Source: Acetobacter musti (GTDB lineage: Bacteria; Pseudomonadota; Alphaproteobacteria; Acetobacterales; Acetobacteraceae). From it: DNA of 64,000 bases. Under the pieces are notes generated by a model, which had not been told where the DNA came from, searched no databases, and saw only the letters and a program-made list of their open reading frames with translations. This document shows, one piece after another, positions 56,165-64,000 of this stretch (position 1 is its first letter; every line of letters starts with the position of its first letter). The position numbers were made by a program, and so were the translations under genes. Where the stretch lies: assembly GCF_011516835.1 (NCBI RefSeq), contig NZ_WOTB01000018.1, positions 35,745 to 99,744 on the forward strand, in the 5' to 3' direction.

Positions 56165-56488
56165 ATGCCTTCTCAGTCCGCACTCGACGATCTGAACCAG
56201 TTCGAAGCAACCCCCTCCGACCAGGACACTGTAGCGGCGCATGGTCTTGAGGCTGTTTACGATATTCCGGTAACTGTAAGCGCTGTTCTCGGTCGTTCAA
56301 CAATGCAGGTCAGCCAGCTTCTGAAGCTCGGGAGAGGCGCTGTTGTCGAGCTTGACCGGAAAGTCGGCGAGGCAATCGATATTTATGTCAATAACCGGCT
56401 GATCGCGCGTGGCGAGGTTGTCATGGTTGATGACAATCGTCTCGGCGTGACGATGACCGAGATCATCAAATCCGATAAAAATATCTGA
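56165..56488 (+). CDS. fliN: Flagellar motor switch protein FliN
   Basis: 107 aa. The C-terminal SpoA-type domain is complete: VYDIPVTVSAVLGRSTMQVSQLLKLGRGAVVELDRKVGE is followed by IDIYVNNRLIARGEVVMVDDNRLGVTMTEII. It forms part of the C-ring that reverses rotation. The ATG at 56165 follows fliH by 13 bp; a longer frame overlaps fliH and is rejected. Confidence 0.94.
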   Translation: MPSQSALDDLNQFEATPSDQDTVAAHGLEAVYDIPVTVSAVLGRSTMQVSQLLKLGRGAVVELDRKVGEAIDIYVNNRLIARGEVVMVDDNRLGVTMTEIIKSDKNI

Positions 56489-56500
56489 GGCCGGCATCGG

Positions 56501-57844
56501 ATGCGCGTTCTTATTGTCGGTCCGTTATCCGGTGAACTGGGCAAGGCGGCCAGTATCGTGCTTGCGCGCGGGGCTCTCGTCGATCATGCGGAATCTGTCG
56601 ATCAGGCAATAAGCCGTATCTGCGGACAGGGCGATCACAAGCTCATTATCTGCGGCATCGAGTCCGCCATTGCACGGCTTGTCGAGGGACTTCGCCGCGA
56701 ACGGATTTCGACGCCGGTTCTGGCCTGCGGTCCGGAAGATCCGGAACTGGCGGCACTGGCGATTGCGAACGGAGCCGAGGATTACATCCCTCTCCCGCCC
56801 GATCCGGATCTCATTGCGGCGTTCATTCAGAATGCGACGGATGAGACCCAGACAGTTCTCTCCTGTGATCCTGTGATGCGCGGTGTTCTCGCGAAGGCCG
56901 ACAGAATTGCCGCCTCCGATGCCTCAGTTCTGATTACCGGTGAGTCCGGGACCGGAAAAGAGGTGATGGCCCGTCATATTCATCAGAATTCCAGACGATC
57001 CAGAGGACCGTTCGTGGCTCTGAACTGTGCGGCGTTGCCGGAAACGCTTGTTGAATCCGAGCTGTTTGGACATGAGAAAGGGGCGTTCAGCGGCGCGACG
57101 GCGCGGCGGATCGGGCGTTTTGAGGCAGCGAATGGCGGCACGCTGTTACTGGACGAAATCAGCGAGATGGATGTTCGCCTGCAGGCCAAGCTTCTTCGCG
57201 CCATTCAGGAGCGTGAAATCGACCGGCTTGGCGGAAACGCACCTGTTTCCGTCGATGTAAGACTGATTGCCACGTCGAACCGCGATCTTCCTGCGGAGGT
57301 CGCGGCTGGCCGGTTCAGGGAAGATCTCTATTTCCGGCTGAACGTCGTGTCGATCGCGCTGCCGCCTCTGCGCAGCCGTCCGCTCGATATTGCCTTTCTG
57401 GCCCGGCATTTCGCACGTTACTACAGCGAGATGAACGGTCTCCCGGACCGGCCGGTGACGGCGGAGGCAATGACCCGACTGGAGAACGCCATCTGGCGGG
57501 GCAATGTGCGTGAGCTGGAAAACACGATGCATCGCGCCGTGCTGATGGCGCCCGGCACTGTGATCGATGCCGATGCGTTTGAATTCCCGGAGATGCCGGT
57601 ACCAGCGGCGTCCGGAAAATCCGTGTCTTCTCCGGAGACGATGTCGCCCTGGGTCGGTCACCGGATGGATGAAGTCGAACAGGCGCTGATCCTGGATACG
57701 CTCTCGCACACCGACGGAAACCGCACCCATGCGGCGTCTCTGCTCGGAATTTCCATTCGGGCGTTACGCAACAAGCTGCGTGATTATGCGCAGCAGGGAG
57801 CGGCCATTCCGCCGCCCTCACAGGGGATGACGGCGCCGCAATGA
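56501..57844 (+). CDS. flbD: Sigma-54-dependent flagellar regulator FlbD
   Basis: 447 aa. The N-terminal receiver-like domain lacks the phospho-acceptor Asp (Cys51-Gly52 at that place). The AAA+ domain has Walker A GESGTGKE (147-154), the sigma-54 contact loop as GAFSGA (194-199, usually GAFTGA) and Walker B GGTLLLDE (212-219). A Fis-type helix-turn-helix closes it (NRTHAASLLGISIRALRNKL). The whole length aligns with Caulobacter FlbD, which activates class III/IV flagellar genes and is controlled by FliX. It fits the sigma-54 promoters of flgE and fliK. FliX is not in the window. The flhA start overlaps its stop. Confidence 0.93.
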   Translation: MRVLIVGPLSGELGKAASIVLARGALVDHAESVDQAISRICGQGDHKLIICGIESAIARLVEGLRRERISTPVLACGPEDPELAALAIANGAEDYIPLPPDPDLIAAFIQNATDETQTVLSCDPVMRGVLAKADRIAASDASVLITGESGTGKEVMARHIHQNSRRSRGPFVALNCAALPETLVESELFGHEKGAFSGATARRIGRFEAANGGTLLLDEISEMDVRLQAKLLRAIQEREIDRLGGNAPVSVDVRLIATSNRDLPAEVAAGRFREDLYFRLNVVSIALPPLRSRPLDIAFLARHFARYYSEMNGLPDRPVTAEAMTRLENAIWRGNVRELENTMHRAVLMAPGTVIDADAFEFPEMPVPAASGKSVSSPETMSPWVGHRMDEVEQALILDTLSHTDGNRTHAASLLGISIRALRNKLRDYAQQGAAIPPPSQGMTAPQ

Positions 57845-59994
57845 GCGACACAAACAGTCCGGTCGTCAGAGAGTCCCGCAAACTGACGGGCGATATCATC
57901 AGAAATATCCGCTCGTTTGATATTCGCAGTCTGAGAAACGGCGGGTGGCGGCGTCTGCTGCCCGGAACGGATGTGGGTCTCGCCCTGGGTGTGGCGGCCC
58001 TTCTGTCCATTCTGATCCTGCCGCTTCCGACGATGATTCTCGATGTCGGACTGGCGCTCTCGATCACGTCTTCCGTCCTGATCCTGATGGTCGCGCTGTT
58101 TCTGAAACGCCCTCTGGATTTCACCTCTTTTCCGACGCTGCTTCTGCTGACGACACTTCTGCGGCTTTCTCTGGAAGTCGCGACAACGCGCCTGATTCTC
58201 GGGCACGGCAATGAAGGCGTGTATGCCGCGGGCCATGTCGTCGCGGCCTTTGGCGGCTTTCTCATGGGCGGTGACGTTGTCATCGGCGGCATTCTGTTCT
58301 CGATCCTGCTTGTCGTGAACTTTATGGTCATCACCAAGGGATCGGGACGAATTGCGGAAGTCGCTGCCCGTTTCTCGCTGGATGCGATGCCGGGGAAGCA
58401 GATGGCGATTGACGCCGAGCTCGCGTCCGGTTCGATTTCCGACCGGATCGCGCAGAAAAAACGGCGTGAACTGGAGGAGGAGAGCGGTTTTTACGGAGCG
58501 ATGGACGGCGCGGCGAAATTCGTTCGTGGTGACGCCATCGCCAGTCTGATGATCACCGCGATCAATATTATCGGCGGTCTGACGATCGGGCTGATCCGTC
58601 ACGGCATGCCCCTTTCGGAAGCCGCGTCCGCCTTTACCACTCTGACGATCGGTGACGGCCTGGTTTCGCAGATTCCGGCTCTTCTCGTTTCGACGGCGGC
58701 CGGTATCGTTGTGACCAAGGGCGGCACGGAAGGCGCCGCGGACGCCACGCTGGTCCGCCAGCTCGGCGGCGGCCCGAAGCCGCTCGCGCTCGCCGCCGGC
58801 ATCGCGGGCGTCCTCGCCATGATGCCGGGGCTTCCGGCGATTCCGTTTCTGGCTCTTGGCGGTCTGGCCGCGGCCGGTTCCTGGATGCGCCATAAACATC
58901 CTCTTTCCGACGATGACGAGGAAGCGACGAGCACCGCGATCGTGCCCGCCAGCAAGGAGCCTCCGATCACGGACTCCCTCCGGATCGACATGATCCGGCT
59001 TGAGCTTGGCTTCGGTCTTCTGTCGCTGGCCAGCGGCGAGACGCCTCAGCTGACGGAACAGATCAAGATTCTCCGGCGGACGGTCGCGTCCGAGATGGGA
59101 TTCATTCTGCCGCCGGTTCGCATTCAGGATAATCTGCAGCTGGCGACGGATCACTATTCCGTCCGGATCAAGGAAATCGAAGTCGGTTCCGGCGATGTTC
59201 GCCCGAACCGTCTTCTGGTCATGAACCCGGCGGGCGGCCTGCCGGACCTTCCCGGAGAGGCGACAAAAGAACCCGCCTTCGGTCTTCAGGCCATGTGGGT
59301 GGATATCAGCCTTCGGGAAAAAGCGACATTTCAGAACTACACTGTCGTTGATCCAGCCAGTGTGATCGTGACGCATCTCAGTGAGCTCGTTCGGGAAAAT
59401 CTCTCGGATCTTCTGACATATACCGAGACACAGAAGCTTCTTGACGATCTGCCACGCGATCAGCAGAGGCTGGTGACCGATCTGATCCCGTCACAGATCT
59501 CGCTGGGAGCGGTGCAGCGTGTGCTGCAGGCTCTCCTTGCGGAGCGTGTTTCAGTCCGCGATCTCTCGACAATTCTCGAAGCGATCCAGGAGGCGTGTGG
59601 TCTGGGGCTCCGGGCGATCCCACAGATTGTCGCGCATGTCCGCACACGACTGTGCCGGCAGATCAGCGCCGCCTTTACGGGACCGGGCGGTTATATTCCG
59701 ATCGTCAGCCTCGGGCCAGCCTGGGAGAGCGCGTTTCTTGAGAGCATGGTTGGTCCTCCCGAGGATCGCCAGCTTGCCATGGCCCCTTCCCGGCTGAATG
59801 ATTTTATCGGACGGCTCAAATCGACTCTCGATCAGGCGGCCTCACTGGGCGAGGCGCCTGTCGTTGTGGTCAGCGGCAGCATCCGTCCGGCCGTGCGGGC
59901 CATTATGGAACGTCTGCGGCCGGCGACGCCCGTGCTGGCCCAGGCGGAGATCGCTCCGCGCGCGCGTATCCGCACGCTGGCAACAATTCAGTAA
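57841..59994 (+). CDS. flhA: Flagellar export apparatus protein FlhA
   Basis: 717 aa. An N-terminal membrane domain of about eight helices (TDVGLALGVAALLSILILP, VALFLKRPLDFTSFPTLLLL, with the conserved FHIPEP-region motif TTLLRLSLEVATTRLIL) is followed by a large cytoplasmic domain that docks substrates and chaperones. It is the ion-powered export gate of the flagellar type III system. The ATG overlaps the flbD stop by 4 bp. Confidence 0.96.
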   Translation: MSDTNSPVVRESRKLTGDIIRNIRSFDIRSLRNGGWRRLLPGTDVGLALGVAALLSILILPLPTMILDVGLALSITSSVLILMVALFLKRPLDFTSFPTLLLLTTLLRLSLEVATTRLILGHGNEGVYAAGHVVAAFGGFLMGGDVVIGGILFSILLVVNFMVITKGSGRIAEVAARFSLDAMPGKQMAIDAELASGSISDRIAQKKRRELEEESGFYGAMDGAAKFVRGDAIASLMITAINIIGGLTIGLIRHGMPLSEAASAFTTLTIGDGLVSQIPALLVSTAAGIVVTKGGTEGAADATLVRQLGGGPKPLALAAGIAGVLAMMPGLPAIPFLALGGLAAAGSWMRHKHPLSDDDEEATSTAIVPASKEPPITDSLRIDMIRLELGFGLLSLASGETPQLTEQIKILRRTVASEMGFILPPVRIQDNLQLATDHYSVRIKEIEVGSGDVRPNRLLVMNPAGGLPDLPGEATKEPAFGLQAMWVDISLREKATFQNYTVVDPASVIVTHLSELVRENLSDLLTYTETQKLLDDLPRDQQRLVTDLIPSQISLGAVQRVLQALLAERVSVRDLSTILEAIQEACGLGLRAIPQIVAHVRTRLCRQISAAFTGPGGYIPIVSLGPAWESAFLESMVGPPEDRQLAMAPSRLNDFIGRLKSTLDQAASLGEAPVVVVSGSIRPAVRAIMERLRPATPVLAQAEIAPRARIRTLATIQ

Positions 59995-60035
59995 GTAATT
60001 CGTTCCAAAGTCGTCGCTTCACTACGGAATACAGC

Positions 60036-61208
60036 ATGAAACTGAGAACATTCTCCGGCGTCAACATGAAGGATGCTGTCAGGCAGGTCAGGGCGACGCT
60101 TGGTGAGTCCGCGCTGATCCTGTCCGAGCGCGTTACCGGAAGCGGTGTCGAGGTGATTGCCGCCATTGATATGGCCGATGACGATGATATGGCGACCGGA
60201 CCGCTCAGTGCCGGGATGTTTTCCGGGGTTCCGGGCGGTACTCCGGCCGCGGCGGATGCAGATGGCGGCGTAGCCCCGCAGCACCCGATGAGCGGCGACA
60301 GTGAGACCGTTTCACCGGACACGCTCAGGGACAGACTGCTCTGGCACCGGATTCCGGATGTTCTGGTCGATGATCTCGTAACGGCGCCACTTGCCACGGC
60401 GCTCTCGAAACTGGTCCGGTTTGGCTGTTTTTCGTTTGCGCCGGGAAAATCGCCGCTTGCGCTGGTGGGGCCACCGGGTTCGGGGAAAACCCTGTCGGTC
60501 GCGAAACTGGCGACCCGCCTGGTGCTGGCAGGGAATACGCCTCTTGTGATCACAACCGATCGCGAGCGCGGCGGCGGCATCGATCAGCTTGCGGTGCATA
60601 CGCGGCGTCTCGGGATTCCGCTGCTGGCGGCGCATGATACCGCGACGCTGAAGAGGGCGCTGAACCAGCGGCGGAACGGACAGCCCGTTCTTATCGACAC
60701 CGCCGGGACCGATCCGTACGCCGGGGATACGCATGCCATTCTGACGGAACTCACATCGTCAACGCGGGCTCAGCTCTGTCTGACGCTGCCGGCGGGGTAT
60801 GATACGGAAGAGTCGGCGGATATCGCGGAGATTTTCTGTAAAGCCCGGACGCGGATGATGATCGCGACCAGACTGGATCAGGCGCGCCGCGTCGGCAATG
60901 TGGTCACGGCGGCGGCGTGCGGGCTGATGCTGACGGAAGCCGGCATCAGCGATGCGACGGCGGGCGGTCTGACGTGGCTTACGCCACGGCTTCTTGCCTC
61001 CCGTCTCGCGGCTCAGGGAGACCCGCCGGTGATGATGTCCCCGGCGACGGAACAGGATAATCCGGCCTCCGCGCCGCGCCGGGTGTCCGACACTGCACGG
61101 GCGGCCTCTTCCGCACGGTCGCAGGTTGCTCATTCCGGTATTTCACATCATTCAGCAGCATCGCTGGCGCAGCAGACTGTCCGTCCGTCCGCGCTGGCCG
61201 CAATGTGA
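60036..61208 (+). CDS. flhF: Flagellar SRP-type GTPase FlhF
   Basis: 390 aa. The B-domain start MKLRTFSGVNMKDAVRQVRATLGESALIL is characteristic. The NG-domain has G1 GPPGSGKT (145-152), DTAG (221-224) and, at the G4 site, TRLDQARRVG instead of the usual TKxD. A Ser/Ala-rich tail follows. FlhF marks the flagellated pole and recruits FliF. It lies 41 bp after flhA and 11 bp before flhG. Confidence 0.9.
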   Translation: MKLRTFSGVNMKDAVRQVRATLGESALILSERVTGSGVEVIAAIDMADDDDMATGPLSAGMFSGVPGGTPAAADADGGVAPQHPMSGDSETVSPDTLRDRLLWHRIPDVLVDDLVTAPLATALSKLVRFGCFSFAPGKSPLALVGPPGSGKTLSVAKLATRLVLAGNTPLVITTDRERGGGIDQLAVHTRRLGIPLLAAHDTATLKRALNQRRNGQPVLIDTAGTDPYAGDTHAILTELTSSTRAQLCLTLPAGYDTEESADIAEIFCKARTRMMIATRLDQARRVGNVVTAAACGLMLTEAGISDATAGGLTWLTPRLLASRLAAQGDPPVMMSPATEQDNPASAPRRVSDTARAASSARSQVAHSGISHHSAASLAQQTVRPSALAAM

Positions 61209-61219
61209 GGAGCTGCGCA

Positions 61220-62128
61220 ATGTCACAGGCTGCCTTTGCGTCTCCGGCACGTCCTTACAGCAAGGCGTTACGAACCGCTTTTCTGCCGGAAAGCACGGTC
61301 AGGGATCTCCCGCCGACGCCACGGATCGTCGCCATCGCGTCGGGGAAAGGCGGTGTTGGCAAAACGTGGTTTTCCCTGACGCTTGCCCATGCGCTTCTTC
61401 GTGAGAATCGGGAGAGCCGGATTCTGGTTGTCGATGGTGATTTCGGTCTCGGGAACGTGGATATTCAGCTCGGGCTGCGCCACAAATTCGATATCACGCA
61501 TATTCTCAAACGCCAGATTTCCATCACCGAGGCCATCACGCCCTGTTTCCTGGCCGATGCGGGAGGCTCCTGTCAGCTCGATATTCTTCCGGGCCATTCG
61601 GGAGCTTCGACGCTCAGCCTGCTGGGGCATGACCGGATTCACGAACTGCTGGAACAGCTCCGGACGCTGTCCGGCTACGATATGATTCTGATTGATCTGT
61701 GCGCCGGCATCGACTGGAGCGCGCGGGCGATTGCCGCCGCGGCTGACACGCTGCTTCTCGTCACGACGGAGGAGCCGACGGCCCTGACGGATGCCTATGC
61801 GGTGCTTAAACTTTCAATGAGAGACAGGCAGCTTGACGGACTTCGGGAGACCAATGCCGAGATTGTCGTCAATCAGGCGGCGGGCATTCGTTCAGGACAG
61901 GCGGTCTACGGGGTTCTGGCTGAAGCCTGTGAGCGTTTTCTTCATCAGACCCCTCGTCTTGCCGGTGTCATCCGGCGGGACCGGCGTGTTTCGGAAACGA
62001 TCCGTCTGCAGCGTCCTTTCCTCGGCGATCATTCGGGATCGGTTGCGGCCGGGGACATTATGCGGATCGCGCGGCATGTTGCCGGCGATGTGTCCGTGAT
62101 CCGCAGGCCAGTGATGAGCGTCGGCTGA
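61220..62128 (+). CDS. flhG: Flagellar number regulator FlhG (MinD-like ATPase)
   Basis: 302 aa. The deviant Walker A GKGGVGKT, Walker A' VDGDFGLGNVDIQLGL, and the segment VTTEEPTALTDAYAVLKL are those of FlhG/FleN/YlxH. This ATPase antagonises FlhF to limit flagellar number. GAGGAG lies 8 nt before the ATG at 61220; the GTG at 61205 overlapping the flhF stop is less likely. Together with FlhF it favours polar or counted flagella in this organism. Confidence 0.92.
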   Translation: MSQAAFASPARPYSKALRTAFLPESTVRDLPPTPRIVAIASGKGGVGKTWFSLTLAHALLRENRESRILVVDGDFGLGNVDIQLGLRHKFDITHILKRQISITEAITPCFLADAGGSCQLDILPGHSGASTLSLLGHDRIHELLEQLRTLSGYDMILIDLCAGIDWSARAIAAAADTLLLVTTEEPTALTDAYAVLKLSMRDRQLDGLRETNAEIVVNQAAGIRSGQAVYGVLAEACERFLHQTPRLAGVIRRDRRVSETIRLQRPFLGDHSGSVAAGDIMRIARHVAGDVSVIRRPVMSVG

Positions 62129-62152
62129 CAGCTTCGGCGCGAATCGCGGCAG

Positions 62153-62350
62153 GAGACTGTTTCAAAAACCTGCCCGTGAAATCTGCTTCAAGTTATAAAA
62201 AGTTTTTGGTGAAGCTTTTTCCAAAAAGCTTCAGAAGACATCGCTTTTTTGGAAAAGCAGCATTCCCTCACGCTCCACAAAAAACCACCCCGAAATATTT
62301 TCATAATTCAGAGATGGTTTCACGAACATCTCTCTGAAGCAGTCTCTCAG
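62153..62350 (+). repeat. Inverted-repeat element, copy B
   Basis: About 198 bp. The left arm GAGACTGTTTCAAAAACCTG is mirrored at the right by an imperfect inverse that ends GAAGCAGTCTCTCAG. A perfect stem GAAGCTTTTT-CC-AAAAAGCTTC (62211-62232) lies between. The core 62201-62258 matches copy A in reverse. The right arm contains the stop codon (62347-62349) of the minus-strand gene beside it. It may end transcription of the flagellar operon. Confidence 0.7.
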
Positions 62351-62691
62351 CCGACCGCTTCACTCCGTGGCGAATAAGCGGGCTGTCCGGTTGCCGCGCT
62401 CAGACGGTCACATACGATCTGCGTGTCGTAATCCGCCACGGCCGCCGGACAGGCCGTTCCGGACAGTTCTTCAGGATAGCCCGTGTTGACGAAGGTTTTC
62501 AGGATCAGTCCTGCCAGTGCTTCAGCAAGGCTTTCCTGTTCGGATACGCCCCGGAAACGCCCGCCTGACCGAAACCAGACAATCGGTTGTTTGCAGGGAG
62601 CCGACCCGTCGGGCAAACTTGCCAGCGGTCGGAGCGTGTCTGCGGTGGAACCGGCCGATGTCGGGTTTCTCACCGAGAACTGGCGGGACAC
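62347..62691 (-). CDS. Possible small protein of unknown function
   Basis: About 114 aa if started at the GTG at 62691, the first start clear of the divergent lipoprotein gene. Codon choice toward the 3' end looks coding, with G or C in third positions. The product (CKQPIVWFRSGGRFRGVSEQ, then EALAGLILKTFVNTGYPEEL) shows no domain, signal or membrane helix. Its stop lies in the repeat element arm. No function can be suggested and the start is a guess. Confidence 0.4.
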   Translation of the reverse strand: MSRQFSVRNPTSAGSTADTLRPLASLPDGSAPCKQPIVWFRSGGRFRGVSEQESLAEALAGLILKTFVNTGYPEELSGTACPAAVADYDTQIVCDRLSAATGQPAYSPRSEAVG

Positions 62692-62721
62692 CGGAATACG
62701 GCTGAGGAAGGACCAGCGGTC

Positions 62722-62877
62722 ATGAAGAAACAGAGCATTATCGTCCTGGCGCTTCTCGCCATTCTCGCGGCCTGCTGTCATAAGCCAGATCCGAATAACC
62801 TGCCTGTGGATGGCTCGATCCGGTGCAATTTCGATCATGTCCCGGGTGAGAAGACGGTCTGTCCAATGCCTCACTGA
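62722..62877 (+). CDS. Small lipoprotein, first of three
   Basis: 51 aa. A basic start (MKKQS) and a hydrophobic stretch end in the lipobox LAAC (cleavage before Cys18), leaving a mature chain of about 34 residues with three further cysteines. It should be acylated and anchored in the envelope. GAGGAAGGA lies about 11 nt before the ATG. Two more lipoprotein genes follow on the same strand. Confidence 0.65.
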   Translation: MKKQSIIVLALLAILAACCHKPDPNNLPVDGSIRCNFDHVPGEKTVCPMPH

Positions 62878-62926
62878 GGATTATGCGGGAGAAGCCTGAC
62901 GGGGCCGGGATTAGACTGGGGAAGGA

Positions 62927-63145
62927 ATGAAACGATTTCTGATACTGGCTTCGGCGGCGGTCCTGCTGGCTGCGTGCTCCGGCCACACTCCGCTGACACC
63001 ACGGCAGGAAGCGCATCGCGATCAGACGAAACTCCACAGATGCAACGAGATTTCGGACCGGGCCGCGCGCGGGCGGTGCCTCATGGCTGAGTCGCGACGG
63101 CATTATCTGTATGAGCATCCGCCGGGGCAGCGCACGCGCCGCTGA
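62927..63145 (+). CDS. Small lipoprotein, second of three
   Basis: 72 aa. The signal segment MKRFLILASAAVLLAAC has the lipobox LAAC (Cys17). The mature part (TPRQEAHRDQTKLHRCNEIS, then RAARGRCLMAESRRHYLYEHPP) is helical and basic with two cysteines. GGGGAAGGA abuts the ATG. It lies 49 bp after the first lipoprotein gene. Role unknown; it is similar in layout to entericidin-like or stress lipoproteins only in being short. Confidence 0.75.
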   Translation: MKRFLILASAAVLLAACSGHTPLTPRQEAHRDQTKLHRCNEISDRAARGRCLMAESRRHYLYEHPPGQRTRR

Positions 63146-63309
63146 TGGCGAAACACCGCCCTTTCACGGCGGTGGCTCAGGAGGAGCGTTCCGGCTCAGG
63201 GACGGGCCGGTCAGAGGGCTCCGGTCGCCCCTCAGGCGGGATTTTCTTCGCCCGAATGACGCCCAACTTCAGCCACGATCCGGCGTTCTCATCGTTTCAG
63301 GAGGACGTT

Positions 63310-63444
63310 ATGACCAGATCCAGGCAAACGGCAATTCTCGCTGCTATTCTTCTTGCTCTGTCCGGATGTTATGGCGGATATGGGCACCATCATCACCACG
63401 GGCGCGGACATTACGGACCGCCACCGCCGCCGCCACGCTGGTAA
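63310..63444 (+). CDS. Histidine-rich small lipoprotein, third of three
   Basis: 44 aa. A hydrophobic signal with lipobox LSGC (Cys20) is followed by a mature peptide of only 25 residues: YGGYGHHHHHGRGHYG, then six prolines and RW. Seven histidines suggest metal binding at the envelope, by composition only. AGGAGG precedes the ATG. A longer frame from 63145 is rejected because it buries the lipoprotein signal. Confidence 0.7.
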   Translation: MTRSRQTAILAAILLALSGCYGGYGHHHHHGRGHYGPPPPPPRW

Positions 63445-63847
63445 ATCGATCCGGCCGTGTGCCTTCAGGCGATATGTCCGGCTGCATTTGCCGTCGAAAA
63501 TAGAGGATTGAGAACGATCCGGCATCAGGACACTGAAAGAAAAGTGCGAAGGCGCGCGCGACCGGTCGGTGCCTGAAATTTCCTGCTTCAGAAGTTTCCG
63601 CCGCCCAGGGACCAGGCGGCGCTCTGTGTTTTTTCTTATGCTTTGCGCTGCCAGAGTCAGGCTGCATGATCCATCGGGTCTCGGCGGCATCGACTGGACG
63701 AATGTCTGCCCAGTGGATCAGGAACGTCTGGCGCGAGAAGTAACGGAGCTTATGCAGTCCGCAAAACAGGCTTTTCGGCAACAGGATTCAGCCGCTTAAA
63801 TGACTGAACGTATCTGATAATTCTGACGCTTCTGGCTGTTTTGCCAA
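63445..63847. other. Spacer between the lipoprotein genes and the tRNA-Glu fragment
   Basis: 403 bp. It contains the terminator at 63599-63634 and a weak frame (63638-63799, 53 codons) that starts right after the terminator without a ribosome binding site and was not called. Nothing else was recognised. Confidence 0.4.
63599..63634 (+). terminator. Intrinsic terminator after the lipoprotein cluster
   Basis: Perfect 7-bp stem CGCCGCC/GGCGGCG with a 9-nt loop, followed by CTCTGTG and six T residues. It is the clearest factor-independent terminator in the window, on the plus strand. Confidence 0.6.
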
Positions 63848-63895
63848 TGGCGTCCCGTACGGGAGTCGAACCCGTGTTACCGCCGTGAAAGGGCG
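63848..63895 (-). other. 3' half of a tRNA-Glu (TTC) gene, probable attachment site
   Basis: On the minus strand this 48-bp stretch has the anticodon arm with the loop CTTTCAC (anticodon TTC), a variable loop, the T-arm with GGTTCGACTCC and an acceptor 3' strand ending in encoded CCA (ACGGGACGCCA). The 5' half is missing: the bases before it on that strand are AT-rich and cannot pair with the acceptor or form a D-arm. Such fragments mark the distal end of elements that integrate into tRNA 3' ends. Confidence 0.75.
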
Positions 63896-64000
63896 AATTA
63901 AACCTTTTTATATCAATGGCCTTTTCAAACAAATGTCATGTTATCAGTGTGTTATTGTGTCTCTCGGTGTCGTGCTGTGTCATGCGGTGAAATGCTGATT

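Noticed and set aside
63638..63799. 53-codon frame before the tRNA-Glu fragment
   Set aside because: It starts 4 bp after an intrinsic terminator with no ribosome binding site; coding signs are too weak to call.
63848..63930. Complete tRNA-Glu gene on the minus strand
   Set aside because: The 3' half is perfect but there is no D-arm and no 5' acceptor strand to pair with ACGGGAC, so it is a fragment.

Overview
The window looks like ordinary chromosome from a GC-rich alphaproteobacterium, most likely an acetic acid bacterium (Acetobacteraceae). The reasons are several alpha-specific families (GapR/UPF0335, EipB/DUF1849, FlbD), a flagellar cluster driven by sigma-54, and the mix of outer-membrane receptors, quinone-linked D-lactate oxidation and acetoin/butanediol reduction. 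The genus cannot be fixed from sequence alone. Long reading frames opposite real genes are common here because of the GC content and were left out.

Layout. 1-2217 (minus): zwf, a small membrane protein and the start of the Rieske protein gene petA, cut by the window edge. 2480-3728 (plus): gapR and a membrane-anchored protein of unknown function. 3801-6610 (minus): an orphan GAF-histidine kinase and a 54-aa ORF-cbpA-cbpM chaperone operon. 6947-16883: a Na+/H+ antiporter, eipB, aspS, an unrecognised overlapping gene pair (12143-12795), a D-lactate dehydrogenase-type flavoprotein, a secreted type-B carboxylesterase and a TRIC/YadS channel. 17000-21497: a TonB-dependent receptor and a globin-coupled diguanylate cyclase. 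21818-27017: lepA, then pepF with an ABC1/UbiB-like kinase. 27374-33720: a LysR regulator facing a receptor-transporter-gamma-glutamyltransferase operon whose receptor is a paralogue of the one at 17000. 34099-43799: two beta-barrel proteins, a butanediol/diacetyl reductase, dapF-mtaB-ftsY and a DEAD-box helicase.

43864-62128 is a flagellar block: flgE-flgK-flgL on minus and fliK-flgD-fliF-fliG-fliH-fliN-flbD-flhA-flhF-flhG on plus, diverging from a 373-bp spacer. The spacer carries two well-matched sigma-54 promoters, one facing each way, and the sigma-54 activator FlbD is encoded in the block itself. FlhF and FlhG suggest control of flagellar position and number.

The right end holds a probable orphan ORF, three tiny lipoproteins, a terminator, and the 3' half of a tRNA-Glu gene followed by AT-rich DNA. 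That is the pattern left by an element integrated in tRNA-Glu, with the element lying to the right of the window. Non-coding features include two copies, in opposite orientation, of a 200-260 bp inverted-repeat element whose end supplies the stop codon of the neighbouring gene in both places, a 14-bp tandem array and a 12-bp tandem array inside the 5' end of pepF. No CRISPR array, IS element, rRNA or complete tRNA was seen.
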